Positions 24,389-32,809 are shown, numbered from the stretch's first letter. The stretch is 64,000 bases of DNA from Lacrimispora algidixylanolytica (GCF_003609635.1 NZ_MCIA01000023.1:62001-126000), one strand, 5' to 3'. Numbers and translations are program-made. The notes: generated from the letters alone by a model not told the origin.

Positions 24389-26257
24389 TTAATCTTTAAG
24401 TTTATATTTTAAAGCGCGGACCGCATTTAAAATAGCGAGTACCGATACGCCTACGTCGCCAAATACGGCTGCCCACATGGAGGCAAATCCCAGGGCTGTC
24501 AATATGAGGATAATGACCTTTACACCAATGGCAAAAACAATATTTTGCTTCACAATTTTCATTGTTTTTCTTGCAATCAGTATGATGTCAGTAAGCTTTG
24601 AAGGTTCATCGGTCATGATGACGATATCTGCAGCTTCCACTGCAGCGTCGGAACCAATTCCGCCCATGGCGATTCCTACATCTGCCCGAGCCAGAACAGG
24701 AGCATCGTTGATGCCATCTCCTACGAAAGCCAGCATGGTTCCTTCCGCTTTATTCTTAAGGAGTTCCTCAACTTTCCCTACTTTATCTCCCGGTAATAAC
24801 CCGCCATAGACTTCATCAAGTCCCAGGGCCTTACCTACCGCCTGGCCAACCTCTGGTTTATCACCAGTAAGCATTACCAGTTTTTTAACGCCAGCCGCTT
24901 TTAGTCCCTTTATGGCCATAGGTACATCTTCCCTGACTGTATCGGATATGGTGATGGAACCAAGATAGGTGGTTTCTTCTGCTACATACAGGGTGGTACC
25001 CATAACGGCCTGATTCTCAGGAACCGATATTTGTAGTTGCTCCATGAGTCTCATGTTGCCAACGGAAATCTCACGTGTTTCTCCATCTAACAAAAGTTCG
25101 GATCGAATGCCGTAACCTGGAGTTTCTTCCACAGTTCCAATCATCGCTTTATCCAGAGGCTCTCCATAAGCCTCCTTTACGGATATGGCAATGGGGTGAT
25201 TGGAGTGGAATTCTCCATAAGCAGCCAGTTTAAGAAGTTCCTCTTTTGATCCCTGAACCGGGTCTATATCAGTAACCTTGAATTTCCCTGTGGTAAGTGT
25301 ACCAGTTTTATCAAATACTACAGTACCCAAAGAAGCCATGGATTCCAAGTAGTTGCTTCCTTTTAAGAGGATTCCCTGACTTGATGCAGCGCCAAGACCT
25401 CCAAAAAAGCTTAAAGGAACGGAGATAACCAGGGCGCATGGACAGGAAACCACGAGAAAGCTTAAGGCACGGTAAATCCAGGTATTCCAGCTTCCACCAA
25501 ATAAAAGAGGAGGAATCACAGCAAGAAGCAGGGCCAAAACCACAACCACAGGAGTATAAACTCTTGCAAATCGGGTGATAAATGTCTCCGCTTTTGCTTT
25601 TCTAGAACTTGCATTTTCCACTAATTCTAAGATCTTTGCTACCGTAGAATCATCAAACAGCTTTGTCACCTGAATCTCCAGAACGCTGTTTAAGTTAATG
25701 GAACCACTAATGATGTCATCACCCTCTTTTACCTCAGCAGGCATGGATTCTCCAGTAAGGGCCTTTGTATCAAGTTCACCTGCTCCTTTTATAAGGACTC
25801 CATCAAGAGGTACTTTTTCTCCTGGCTTAACAACGATGATATCTCCTTCTTCTACCTCATAAGGATCTACTTTTTCTTCTTTTCCATCTCTTATCAGATT
25901 TGCATATTCCGGGTTGATATCCATGAGTTCTGTAATGGATTTTCTAGATTTATTAACTGCGTAATCGTTAAAAAGTTCACCGATCTGGTAAAACAGCATA
26001 ACGCCAACTGCTTCTTCCATGGCACCAATGGCAATTGCACCAAAGGTCGCAATGGACATAAGAAAATTCTCGTCAAAAAGCTGACCATTTCTCATGCTAC
26101 GGATCGCTCTGATTGGAACGTCATAACCTGCCGCAAGATAGGAGATGATAAACGGAATCAGATACCAGGAAGTCTTTCCTTCCAACACCATTCCAATTGC
26201 AAAAAATACAGCGCTTGTAATAAGCCTGATCACCATCTTTTTTTGTTTCTTTGTCAT
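24389..26257 (-). CDS. Heavy-metal-transporting P1B-type ATPase (Cd/Zn/Pb/Co efflux type)
   Basis: 622 residues from the ATG at 26257, chosen because AAAGGAG lies just upstream. A longer form to 26365 would overlap the HMA gene. P-ATPase motifs: ALTGESMP, phosphorylation site DKTGTLTTGK, HSNHPIAISV, and GDGINDAPVLARADVG. The membrane metal site is CPC (SCPCALVISVP), and the conserved Asp of the last helices lies in FGDVGVSVLAILNA, which fits the divalent Zn/Cd class. It lacks an N-terminal metal-binding domain, which is encoded separately by the next gene upstream. It probably exports toxic divalent metal. Confidence 0.92.
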   Translation of the reverse strand: MTKKQKKMVIRLITSAVFFAIGMVLEGKTSWYLIPFIISYLAAGYDVPIRAIRSMRNGQLFDENFLMSIATFGAIAIGAMEEAVGVMLFYQIGELFNDYAVNKSRKSITELMDINPEYANLIRDGKEEKVDPYEVEEGDIIVVKPGEKVPLDGVLIKGAGELDTKALTGESMPAEVKEGDDIISGSINLNSVLEIQVTKLFDDSTVAKILELVENASSRKAKAETFITRFARVYTPVVVVLALLLAVIPPLLFGGSWNTWIYRALSFLVVSCPCALVISVPLSFFGGLGAASSQGILLKGSNYLESMASLGTVVFDKTGTLTTGKFKVTDIDPVQGSKEELLKLAAYGEFHSNHPIAISVKEAYGEPLDKAMIGTVEETPGYGIRSELLLDGETREISVGNMRLMEQLQISVPENQAVMGTTLYVAEETTYLGSITISDTVREDVPMAIKGLKAAGVKKLVMLTGDKPEVGQAVGKALGLDEVYGGLLPGDKVGKVEELLKNKAEGTMLAFVGDGINDAPVLARADVGIAMGGIGSDAAVEAADIVIMTDEPSKLTDIILIARKTMKIVKQNIVFAIGVKVIILILTALGFASMWAAVFGDVGVSVLAILNAVRALKYKLKD

Positions 26258-26273
26258 AGCAGCTCCTTTTGCC

Positions 26274-26498
26274 TTACCGCAGTATCTTAAATTCTGCTTC
26301 AGGCTCAATCTTGTTTGCAAGTTTTCTGGCTGCTTCCATAATCGTTTCGGATTTATCTTCTTCAATTTCCATGGTTAATCTCTGAGTCATAAAGCTTAAA
26401 GAAGCACTCTCCACTCCAGATAACTTCTTAACCCCCTCTTCTATCTTGGCTGCACAGTTGGCACAGCATAAACCTTCTAATTTAACAATTCGTTTCAT
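26274..26498 (-). CDS. Separate HMA metal-binding protein partner of the ATPase
   Basis: 74 residues, a single ferredoxin-like HMA domain with the metal site GLCCANCAAKIEEGV near residue 10. Such domains are usually fused to the N-terminus of the P-type ATPase; here the domain is a free chaperone ending 17 bases before the ATPase start. AGGAGAG precedes the ATG. It probably hands metal to the pump or senses cytosolic metal. Acidic residues in the last third (EIEEDKSETIMEAARKL) resemble CadA-type HMA domains. Confidence 0.9.
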   Translation of the reverse strand: MKRIVKLEGLCCANCAAKIEEGVKKLSGVESASLSFMTQRLTMEIEEDKSETIMEAARKLANKIEPEAEFKILR

Positions 26499-26537
26499 AT
26501 TATTACACTCTCCTCCATGATTTATTTAAAATAATTA

Positions 26538-26921
26538 TTATTCGCTGATATGCTCCATTCCCTGAGCCAATATGGTCTCAATGTGGCTATCTGACAGAGA
26601 ATAAAAAACCGTCTTTCCGTCTCTACGAAACTTCACCAAACGCATCTGCTTTAACACTCTAAGCTGATGAGAAATGGCTGACTGGCTCATCTGTAAAAGA
26701 TTGGCGAGATCGCAAACGCACATCTCAGATTGGCTGAGTACATAAAGGATTTTTATTCTGGTGGCATCACCAAATACTTTATAAAAATCAGCCAGGTCAA
26801 GCAACTCCTGTTCCTTAGGCATTGCATTTAATACTTGGTTCACAACACTTTCATGGACGCAGATAAAATCGCATTGGTCGAAATCACTCTCGGGCTTATT
26901 ATTTTTAAGATCCGGTTCCAT
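26538..26921 (-). CDS. ArsR/SmtB-family metal-responsive repressor (CadC-like)
   Basis: 127 residues. The winged helix core reads FGDATRIKILYVLSQSEMCVCDLA with a recognition helix SQSAISHQLRVLK. The ELCVCDL-like SEMCVCDL holds the two cysteines of the CadC alpha-3 metal site, and two N-terminal cysteines (CDFICVHE) fit the same site. Metal binding would release the operator and turn on the HMA-ATPase genes downstream. It is the first gene of the three-gene unit. An inverted repeat overlaps the start region of its transcript. Confidence 0.93.
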   Translation of the reverse strand: MEPDLKNNKPESDFDQCDFICVHESVVNQVLNAMPKEQELLDLADFYKVFGDATRIKILYVLSQSEMCVCDLANLLQMSQSAISHQLRVLKQMRLVKFRRDGKTVFYSLSDSHIETILAQGMEHISE

Positions 26922-26947
26922 AATGTACCTCCTTTATTACTATTATT

Positions 26948-26967
26948 ATATGAATAACTGTTCATAT
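26948..26967. promoter_or_regulatory. Inverted-repeat operator for the ArsR/CadC-like repressor
   Basis: The imperfect palindrome ATATGAATA-AC-TGTTCATAT lies just downstream of the -10 and before the repressor gene. Its size and TGAA/TTCA half-sites fit ArsR-family operators. Confidence 0.72.
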
Positions 26968-26971
26968 GTTT

Positions 26972-26999
26972 ATATTATCATACTTGAGTTTTTTGTCAA
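26972..26999 (-). promoter_or_regulatory. Promoter of the metal-resistance unit
   Basis: On the minus strand TTGACA (26994-26999), a 16-base spacer and TAATAT (26972-26977). The operator lies directly downstream, which suits repression by blocking RNA polymerase. Confidence 0.7.
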
Positions 27000-27018
27000 G
27001 GCAATTTTACGCCTGAAC

Positions 27019-27047
27019 TTGACACCTTATTTTAACAGTGGTACACT
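27019..27047 (+). promoter_or_regulatory. Sigma-A promoter of the ABC-2 exporter genes
   Basis: TTGACA (27019-27024), a 17-base spacer and TACACT (27042-27047), divergent from the metal-resistance promoter. It creates a leader of about 220 bases. Confidence 0.7.
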
Positions 27048-27104
27048 AAGATTCCTTTTCTAATTCTATCATCACATCTAATTTCAGGAAAAGAGAATAT
27101 TAAT

Positions 27105-27255
27105 GCCACGGTAGAGTCCCCAGGAACATAATTCTGGAGAACAGCGCTTTCACTAACTGACTGCGCTCGCCGCTTGGAAAGATATTAGAACGCTCCAACC
27201 AGTTAAGACAGCTCCTACTGTCCGCTGCCGGAAGGATCACGTTCCCAAATATTAC
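27105..27255 (+). ncRNA. Structured 5' leader of the ABC-2 exporter, candidate cis-regulatory RNA
   Basis: Several short stems can be drawn: CCAG/CTGG (27120-27136), AGCGC/GCGCT (27143-27167), TTGGA/TCCAA (27174-27198), and GACAG/CTGTC (27207-27222). The loop bases AACTG near 27155 can also pair with CAGTT near 27201, giving a possible pseudoknot. No known riboswitch signature was recognised and there is no clear terminator before the gene. Confidence 0.45.
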
Positions 27256-27272
27256 TACCAGGAGGAACTAAC

Positions 27273-28073
27273 ATGATTCAAGTGGAACACATGAACAAGA
27301 CTTTTAAAGTCGCAAGAAGAAGCGCCGGCTTTTTAGAAGCTATGAAGGCACTTTTTCACAGAGAGAGTGAAACCATCCATGCTCTTTCCGATATCTCCTT
27401 TTTCATAGGAGATGGAGAGATGGTGGGCTATATCGGCCCGAATGGGGCAGGAAAAAGCTCTACCATTAAAATCTTAAGCGGAATTCTTACCCCGGATAAC
27501 GGTACCTGTATCATTAATGGCCGCATCCCATGGAAGGAACGCAAAGAGCACGTAAAGGACATTGGCGTTGTATTCGGCCAAAGAACCCAGCTTTGGTGGG
27601 ATGTCCCAATTATTGACTCTTATGAACTTCTCAAAGACATCTACGAAATCCCAACACAAACCTACGAAGAAAACTTAACAGAACTAACCAAACTTCTATC
27701 CCTTGGGGAGCTTTTAAAAACCCCAGCCAGACAATTATCCCTGGGGCAGAGAATGCGTTGTGAGATTGCCGCTTCTCTCCTTCACAGTCCAAAGATCTTG
27801 TTTCTTGATGAGCCTACCATTGGCCTTGATGCTGTTTCAAAGCTTGCGGTGAGGGAGTTTATTCGAAATCAGAACAAAAGGCATAACACCACGGTTCTCA
27901 TTACCACTCATGATATGCAAGACATTGAGGCCCTGGCTGACCGGGTTTTATTGATCGGAAAAGGAACGCTTCTCCTTGATGGCTCCCTCTCTGACTTAAT
28001 GAACCATCGGCCGAAAGAAGATGCTACCTTGGACGAAATCATCGCTACCCTTTACCGGGATTACGATATATAG
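27273..28073 (+). CDS. ABC-2 type transporter ATP-binding protein
   Basis: 266 residues. Walker A GPNGAGKSSTIKIL, the Q-loop near VVFGQRTQLWWD, signature QLSLGQRMRCEIA, Walker B KILFLDEPTIGLD and the switch His in ITTHDMQDIE are all present. The FGQRTQLWWDVP phrase is typical of the subgroup that works with two DUF990/ABC-2-like permeases. With the next two genes (9 and 14 bases apart) it should form an exporter. The substrate is unknown; this subgroup is often listed as drug or antibiotic export. Confidence 0.94.
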   Translation: MIQVEHMNKTFKVARRSAGFLEAMKALFHRESETIHALSDISFFIGDGEMVGYIGPNGAGKSSTIKILSGILTPDNGTCIINGRIPWKERKEHVKDIGVVFGQRTQLWWDVPIIDSYELLKDIYEIPTQTYEENLTELTKLLSLGELLKTPARQLSLGQRMRCEIAASLLHSPKILFLDEPTIGLDAVSKLAVREFIRNQNKRHNTTVLITTHDMQDIEALADRVLLIGKGTLLLDGSLSDLMNHRPKEDATLDEIIATLYRDYDI

Positions 28074-28082
28074 GAGGCGTAC

Positions 28083-28886
28083 ATGAAAAAATACGGTTCT
28101 TTTTTTCGCATCCGTTTTATCAATGGTCTGCAGTACCGAATGGCCGCTCTTTCTGGAATAGCCACTCAGTTTATCTGGGGGATTATGGAGGTTCTTTTAT
28201 TTCGTGCCTTTTATCAGGCATCTCCGGATAGCTTTCCAATGACCTTTCAAGCACTTTCCTCTTACATATGGCTTCAACAAGCATTTTTAGCTCTTTATCT
28301 CATCTGGTTCTGGGAATCCCAGTTATTTGATTCCATTACAAATGGAGATGTTGCTTATGAGCTATGTCGCCCGATTCGCCTCTATAACATGTGGTTTGTA
28401 AGGGGAATGGCTGTCCGTCTTTCAAAAGCTACACTACGGTCTTTTCCAGTTTTATTTTTTGCGTGGCTCTTGCCATCGCCTTATGGCCTTACCTTACCAG
28501 ATAATTGGTACACATGGTTTTTCACCTTGCTTGCCATGACATTGGCATTTCTTCTTGTGGTAGCCTTTGGAATGATTGTTTATATGTCCGTTTTTTATAC
28601 CATCTCGTCTCAGGGCGTCAAGCTATTAGCTTCCTCTGTATCTGAATTCTTAGGGGGAGCCGTAATACCTTTGCCTTTTTTGCCAGATAAGATAAGGGAA
28701 GTAGTCAATTTGCTTCCATTTGCATCTGCTCAGAACGTACCCTTTCGTATCTTTGGAGGAGATTTGGTGGGTAAGGAAATGTATCAAAGTCTTTTGATGC
28801 AGTGTTTTTGGCTCACTGTCTTTCTTTTGATTGGACGGGCCATGGAACAAAGGGCATTGAAACGTGTTGTCATTCAAGGGGGCTAA
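28083..28886 (+). CDS. ABC-2 type transporter permease, first subunit
   Basis: 267 residues, with about six membrane helices. It starts KKYGSFFRIRFINGLQYRMA, a typical cytoplasmic amphipathic start of ABC-2 permeases, and has the cytoplasmic phrase LFDSITNGDVAYELCRPIR near residue 82, a conserved signature of this permease group (the N-G-D-V/E core contacts the ATPase). It pairs with the following gene as a heterodimer. An AGGAGG site precedes the ATG. Confidence 0.9.
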   Translation: MKKYGSFFRIRFINGLQYRMAALSGIATQFIWGIMEVLLFRAFYQASPDSFPMTFQALSSYIWLQQAFLALYLIWFWESQLFDSITNGDVAYELCRPIRLYNMWFVRGMAVRLSKATLRSFPVLFFAWLLPSPYGLTLPDNWYTWFFTLLAMTLAFLLVVAFGMIVYMSVFYTISSQGVKLLASSVSEFLGGAVIPLPFLPDKIREVVNLLPFASAQNVPFRIFGGDLVGKEMYQSLLMQCFWLTVFLLIGRAMEQRALKRVVIQGG

Positions 28887-28900
28887 AAAGGAGGTATCTC

Positions 28901-29686
28901 ATGAATTCATTTGGTTTATACAAAAAATATTGTCTCATTCATTTAAAATGTGTTATGCAGCATAAAGTATCTTTTTTCCTAACCACCTTTGGACTCTTCC
29001 TTATGTCCTTTAACATATTTCTGGGAGTCTATTTCATGATGATTCGGTTTCATCAGGTAAATGGATTTTCTTATCAGGAAGTGCTGCTTTGTTTTGCGAT
29101 TACACTTATGTCTTTTACCATAGCAGAAGCATTCTTTCGAAGCCTGGATACCTTTGATTCCATCATTAGAAGCGGCGAATTTGACCGCATCCTTCTTCGC
29201 CCAAGGAATTGCCTATTCACTGTGATATGCAGCAAAATAGATTTTACAAGAATCGGGCGACTGTTGCAGACCATACTCATGTTTGTGTATGGTATTTTAT
29301 TTAGCACCATACACTGGACTCTCTTCCGGATCATCGTCATTGTGTTAATGATTTTAAGCGGGATTATTGTGTTTGTCTCCATCTATCTTATATTTGCTTC
29401 CATCTGTTTTTTTACTCTGGAAGGGCTGGAATTTATGAATATATTTACTGACGGCGCCAGAGAATACGGGAAATACCCCATTGGGATCTATGGCAAAACC
29501 ATTGTCACCATCTGTACCTACATCGTTCCCTTCTCCTTATTTCAGTATTATCCCTTTCTCTACTTAACCGGCAAAACGGAGAATGCATGGTATGGTCTAT
29601 TGCCAATAGCCGGCTGTTTCTTTTTAATTCCTGCTATACTATTTTGGAGATTTGGATTATCCAGATATCAATCCTCCGGTTCTTGA
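28901..29686 (+). CDS. ABC-2 type transporter permease, second subunit
   Basis: 261 residues from the ATG at 28901, which has AAAAGGAGG six bases upstream. An apparent longer frame to 28802 overlaps the previous gene and is rejected. About six membrane helices are visible. The phrase FDSIIRSGEFDRILLRPRN near residue 82 is the equivalent of the GDVAYELCRPIR segment in the first permease, so the two are ancient paralogues. A perfect promoter for the next gene overlaps its stop codon. Confidence 0.9.
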   Translation: MNSFGLYKKYCLIHLKCVMQHKVSFFLTTFGLFLMSFNIFLGVYFMMIRFHQVNGFSYQEVLLCFAITLMSFTIAEAFFRSLDTFDSIIRSGEFDRILLRPRNCLFTVICSKIDFTRIGRLLQTILMFVYGILFSTIHWTLFRIIVIVLMILSGIIVFVSIYLIFASICFFTLEGLEFMNIFTDGAREYGKYPIGIYGKTIVTICTYIVPFSLFQYYPFLYLTGKTENAWYGLLPIAGCFFLIPAILFWRFGLSRYQSSGS

Positions 29687-29711
29687 CATGAAAATACCAA
29701 GGGTATATAAT
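29683..29711 (+). promoter_or_regulatory. Perfect consensus sigma-A promoter overlapping the permease stop codon
   Basis: TTGACA (29683-29688), exactly 17 bases, then TATAAT (29706-29711). Its -35 shares bases with the TGA of the permease gene. Such a consensus site would be very strong unless repressed. Confidence 0.92.
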
Positions 29712-29724
29712 GATTTTAATATAG

Positions 29725-29738
29725 TTAGTTGCAACTAA
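29725..29738. promoter_or_regulatory. TTAGTTGCAACTAA palindrome, probable MarR-type operator
   Basis: A perfect 14-bp palindrome begins 14 bases after the -10 of the consensus promoter and ends 32 bases before the methyltransferase start. Its position fits a repressor site and its TAGTTGCAACTA core resembles MarR-family operators. No MarR-family gene is present in this window. Confidence 0.7.
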
Positions 29739-29769
29739 TTGTTATGTGCACTCAAAAAGGAGGAGCATT

Positions 29770-30570
29770 ATGTCTACAGAGCTTGGCGGAGTTATGGAAA
29801 CACTATTAATCACACTTTATATTCGGGCAAAGGATGCCAAAAGTACAAATCCAGTTATCAACGACAGGAAAGCGGCTGAGATTGTAAAGAATATCGACTA
29901 CGATTTTAAGAAGTTTGACAGTGGCACTTTATCTTATTACGCTGTGTTGGCACGAGCAAAGATGATGGATCAACAGGCAGCTGATTTTATTAAAAAGTAT
30001 CCAGACTGCGTGGTGGTTTCTGTTGGTTGCGGCCTTGATACCAGATTTTCACGTGTGGATAACGGAATCCTACATTGGTATAACCTTGACTTTCCGCAGG
30101 TCATCGCTCAGCGTGAACGGTTCTTTGCACCCAATGACCGTGAAAAAAACATAGCGAAGTCGGCTCTGGACCCAACCTGGCCAGAAGATGTGAAAACAAA
30201 CGGGAAGAAGCTTTTAATTATTTCAGAAGGTATGATGATGTATCTTAAGGAAGGGGAAGTGAAAGATTTTCTTCAGATATTAACAAATGGATTTGACCGC
30301 TTTGAAGCTCAGTTTGACCTTTTGTATAAAGGAATGGTCAACAAAGGGAATATACATGATACGGTTAAAAAGACAAATGCCCGTTTTAGCTGGGGTGTAA
30401 AGGATGGCAGTGAAATTACAATGCTTTGTCCAGTAATGAAACAGACAGGGCTCATTAATTTTACCGATGAACTAAAATATCTGATGCCAGGCATTAAAAA
30501 GCTATTGATTCCCTTTCTATACATAACAAATGACAGACTTGGGATATATCAATTTAAAAAGGCACAATGA
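29770..30570 (+). CDS. Class I SAM-dependent methyltransferase, leucine carboxyl methyltransferase (LCM/PPM2) family
   Basis: 266 residues from ATG 29770, which has AAGGAGGAG upstream. The earlier GTG at 29746 precedes that site. The SAM motif I region reads VVVSVGCGLDTRFSRV, followed by the family's WYNLDFPQVIAQRERFF and a LLIISEGMMMYLKEGEV stretch, as in TcmP/LCM proteins. These methylate carboxyl or hydroxyl groups of small molecules or peptides, and the target here is unknown. It has its own strong promoter and operator but directly follows the ABC-2 exporter genes, so a linked resistance or export role is conceivable (inference). Confidence 0.88.
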   Translation: MSTELGGVMETLLITLYIRAKDAKSTNPVINDRKAAEIVKNIDYDFKKFDSGTLSYYAVLARAKMMDQQAADFIKKYPDCVVVSVGCGLDTRFSRVDNGILHWYNLDFPQVIAQRERFFAPNDREKNIAKSALDPTWPEDVKTNGKKLLIISEGMMMYLKEGEVKDFLQILTNGFDRFEAQFDLLYKGMVNKGNIHDTVKKTNARFSWGVKDGSEITMLCPVMKQTGLINFTDELKYLMPGIKKLLIPFLYITNDRLGIYQFKKAQ

Positions 30571-30608
30571 GTGAAGACGATATGATGCTTCAATTTGAAC
30601 CATATGAT

Positions 30609-30632
30609 AAGGCCACCCAAATGGGTAGCCTT
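30609..30632 (+). terminator. Probable weak terminator after the methyltransferase
   Basis: AAGGC-ACCC and GGGT-GCCTT pair around AAAT. The tail is only moderately T-rich. Confidence 0.45.
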
Positions 30633-30683
30633 ATGCTTTACAGGGAGTTTGTATGTGAATCATGCTATCTTCCTGCTTCCTAT

Positions 30684-31628
30684 CTACTTAGTGACTGTTC
30701 CATCTGATCCAAAGCGAAAGGTCGCTCCATCTATTACCATATCAGTATCATGAGCCATAACTCCGTTCTGATCCAGGTAATACCGTTTTCCCTCCAGTTG
30801 AATCCAACCAGTCTGTTTTCGGTAATTCTTCATGTAATACTGATTTCCGTCAATGGTTTTCCAACCATCTGGGGAAATCAGGCCATTGTAATCTTTAAAG
30901 GAGAACTCAATGGTCACATCTCCCTCGATCCCAGCCACTCGTCCCTGGTCCGTACACTGCCATATGGTTCGGTTTTTGCAGTCATTTATTGTGCCATATC
31001 TTGCATACCAGACGTCGTATGGAATCTTACTCATATCAATGTGGTAATTAAGCCACTTATTGTTGGCATATACAATGGGGCGATACCCTGCATCAGTAAT
31101 AATCTTACAAAAAGCATTGATATTATCCGTAATCTGTTGTCTGGTCAAATGATTGTCCAACAAGTACTGAGATTCTACATCATAAGCAACTGGGTAGGAA
31201 ATTGGTAAATCCTTGATTTCACGGAGCACATATCTTGCCTCTTCTTCTGCTGTCATCACATCCAGTGCCTGAGTGTAAAAAAATACCCCTGTTTTAATTC
31301 CACTCTTTGCTGCATTTGTCATATTAACAACATAGAAAGGATCCTCATCATTAAGATAACCAAGTCGTATCATAGCAAAGGATACACCCGACTGAGCTAC
31401 CTTATTCCAGTCAATCCCACCACTGGCTTCATTTTGGCGGTTCTGGTATTTAGAAACCGTAATTCCCTTTTCCAAAGCACCGTCGATGGGTTTTCCTGAC
31501 GCATCTATATACTGACCATTTTCCTGGCTCCAAGCTTCTCCTGAAAATCCATTCATAGGTGTGGCAATTACAGTTGAGGTCACAAGGCCTGTTATGATAC
31601 CTACGGCAATCCTCATTCTTAAGTTCAT
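30684..31628 (-). CDS. Secreted GH25 (lysozyme-like) protein with C-terminal wall-binding repeats
   Basis: 314 residues: signal peptide (RIAVGIITGLVTSTVIA), a GH25 domain (about 53-235) and a C-terminal region with aromatic repeats (GWKTIDGNQYYMKNYRKQTG, GWIQLEGKRYYLDQNG). The GH25 core has AYDVESQYL with the Asp-x-Glu pair near residue 148. However, the first conserved Asp of the family start GIDVSxxQ is Thr57 here (KGITVSKYQ), so activity is uncertain. It would cut peptidoglycan glycan strands if active. A GGGGG ribosome-binding site precedes the start. It probably follows the AI-2E gene in one transcript. Confidence 0.88.
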   Translation of the reverse strand: MNLRMRIAVGIITGLVTSTVIATPMNGFSGEAWSQENGQYIDASGKPIDGALEKGITVSKYQNRQNEASGGIDWNKVAQSGVSFAMIRLGYLNDEDPFYVVNMTNAAKSGIKTGVFFYTQALDVMTAEEEARYVLREIKDLPISYPVAYDVESQYLLDNHLTRQQITDNINAFCKIITDAGYRPIVYANNKWLNYHIDMSKIPYDVWYARYGTINDCKNRTIWQCTDQGRVAGIEGDVTIEFSFKDYNGLISPDGWKTIDGNQYYMKNYRKQTGWIQLEGKRYYLDQNGVMAHDTDMVIDGATFRFGSDGTVTK

Positions 31629-31655
31629 GTTATCATTTCCCCCAAATAAAACTAT

Positions 31656-32798
31656 TTATTCTTCTTTATCCGGCTCTTTCCGGAACACATTGATATCATG
31701 AATCAATGTCCTAACACTGCTTAATAGCAAATCAAATGTTCCAAATTCATACAAACTAAGAAACAGCATTCCAATGGGAACCGCTAAAATCATTCCTGCA
31801 ATTCCACTTATTTTAAATCCCAGATATAAAAACAGCAACGTCATAAGAGGGTCTAGACCCATGGTATCCCCAACGATCTTTGGCTGTATGATCTGTCTTA
31901 ACACAAGTGTCAGCACGTATATGGCAACAAGTCCAAGTCCAAAAGCGTATTCGCCTGATACCATACGAACCAATGCCCAAGGAATTAAGATAGTACCCGT
32001 TCCAAGGATGGGAAGAAAATCAAGAAAAGCGATAATCACTGCAAGTAAAAGAGCATAATCGACTCCGAGCACCAAAAAACCTACTGCTAAAACAGTGCCG
32101 ATGATAAACATAATCTTAAACTGTGCCAGAAAATAGCCACTTACCAGATGTTTGACATCCTTTTTGAAATAGCTATAATATCTGGTTCCGCCTTTGGGAA
32201 TGTAGCGATGAACAAACTCCATGATCTTATCTCGATCAACAATGAAGAGATAAGAAGAAAAGATTGTCACAATAATATAGACAAGGGCTGCTGGAATGCT
32301 TTTCACCACGCTGCCTGCTGCCATGACGGTTGGAGATGCAATCTTTTGAACTGCCACATTCAGATATTGCTCGATATGAGCAAAAAACTGATTGACGGAT
32401 TCCTGCATTCCCTGAGGTAAAAACTTTAAAAGTCCCTGTACACTTAATAGAAACTTCTGAATCTCTACCCAGGCCATCTCATAATACTGAGGAACGTGTT
32501 CAACAAAACCAATGGTTTCATAAATAAGTTTGGAAATCAGAAAATAAAGTGCCGCTATAATAAGAGTAAGTACACCTACCACAATCAGCACAGAACTATG
32601 CTTCCTAACGATCTTTAAACGTTTTTCAAAAAAACGCACCAAAGGATTGGCTATCACCGAGATGACCCAGCCAATCACAAAAGGCAAAAAAAACTTTATC
32701 ACCCTTGGTCCCCATACACAGATTAAGTATAGGAATAGGATTGGTATTACAATATTCAATATTAGTTTCAAATATTTTTTCATAGAATCCAATTTCAT
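31656..32798 (-). CDS. AI-2E family membrane transporter (YtvI/PerM-like)
   Basis: About 380 residues, with seven or eight membrane helices. The family's conserved C-terminal region is visible: DYALLLAVIIAFLDFLPILG, IPWALVRMVSGEYAFG and IVGDTMGLDPLMTLLFLYLG. Members export small molecules or sodium, or act in sporulation, and the exact role here is not known. The start is ambiguous: the AGGTGAT ribosome-binding site could serve TTG 32792, ATG 32798 is in frame, and ATG 32783 is also possible because the promoter lies very close. Confidence 0.88.
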   Translation of the reverse strand: MKLDSMKKYLKLILNIVIPILFLYLICVWGPRVIKFFLPFVIGWVISVIANPLVRFFEKRLKIVRKHSSVLIVVGVLTLIIAALYFLISKLIYETIGFVEHVPQYYEMAWVEIQKFLLSVQGLLKFLPQGMQESVNQFFAHIEQYLNVAVQKIASPTVMAAGSVVKSIPAALVYIIVTIFSSYLFIVDRDKIMEFVHRYIPKGGTRYYSYFKKDVKHLVSGYFLAQFKIMFIIGTVLAVGFLVLGVDYALLLAVIIAFLDFLPILGTGTILIPWALVRMVSGEYAFGLGLVAIYVLTLVLRQIIQPKIVGDTMGLDPLMTLLFLYLGFKISGIAGMILAVPIGMLFLSLYEFGTFDLLLSSVRTLIHDINVFRKEPDKEE

Positions 32799-32809
32799 CA
32801 CCTATCTAT

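Noticed and set aside
26258-26365. Longer N-terminus of the P-type ATPase
   Set aside because: It would overlap the HMA gene and has no ribosome-binding site, whereas ATG 26257 has AAAGGAG directly upstream.
28802-28900. Longer N-terminus of the second ABC-2 permease
   Set aside because: The extension lies inside the previous permease gene and the AAAAGGAGG site clearly serves ATG 28901.
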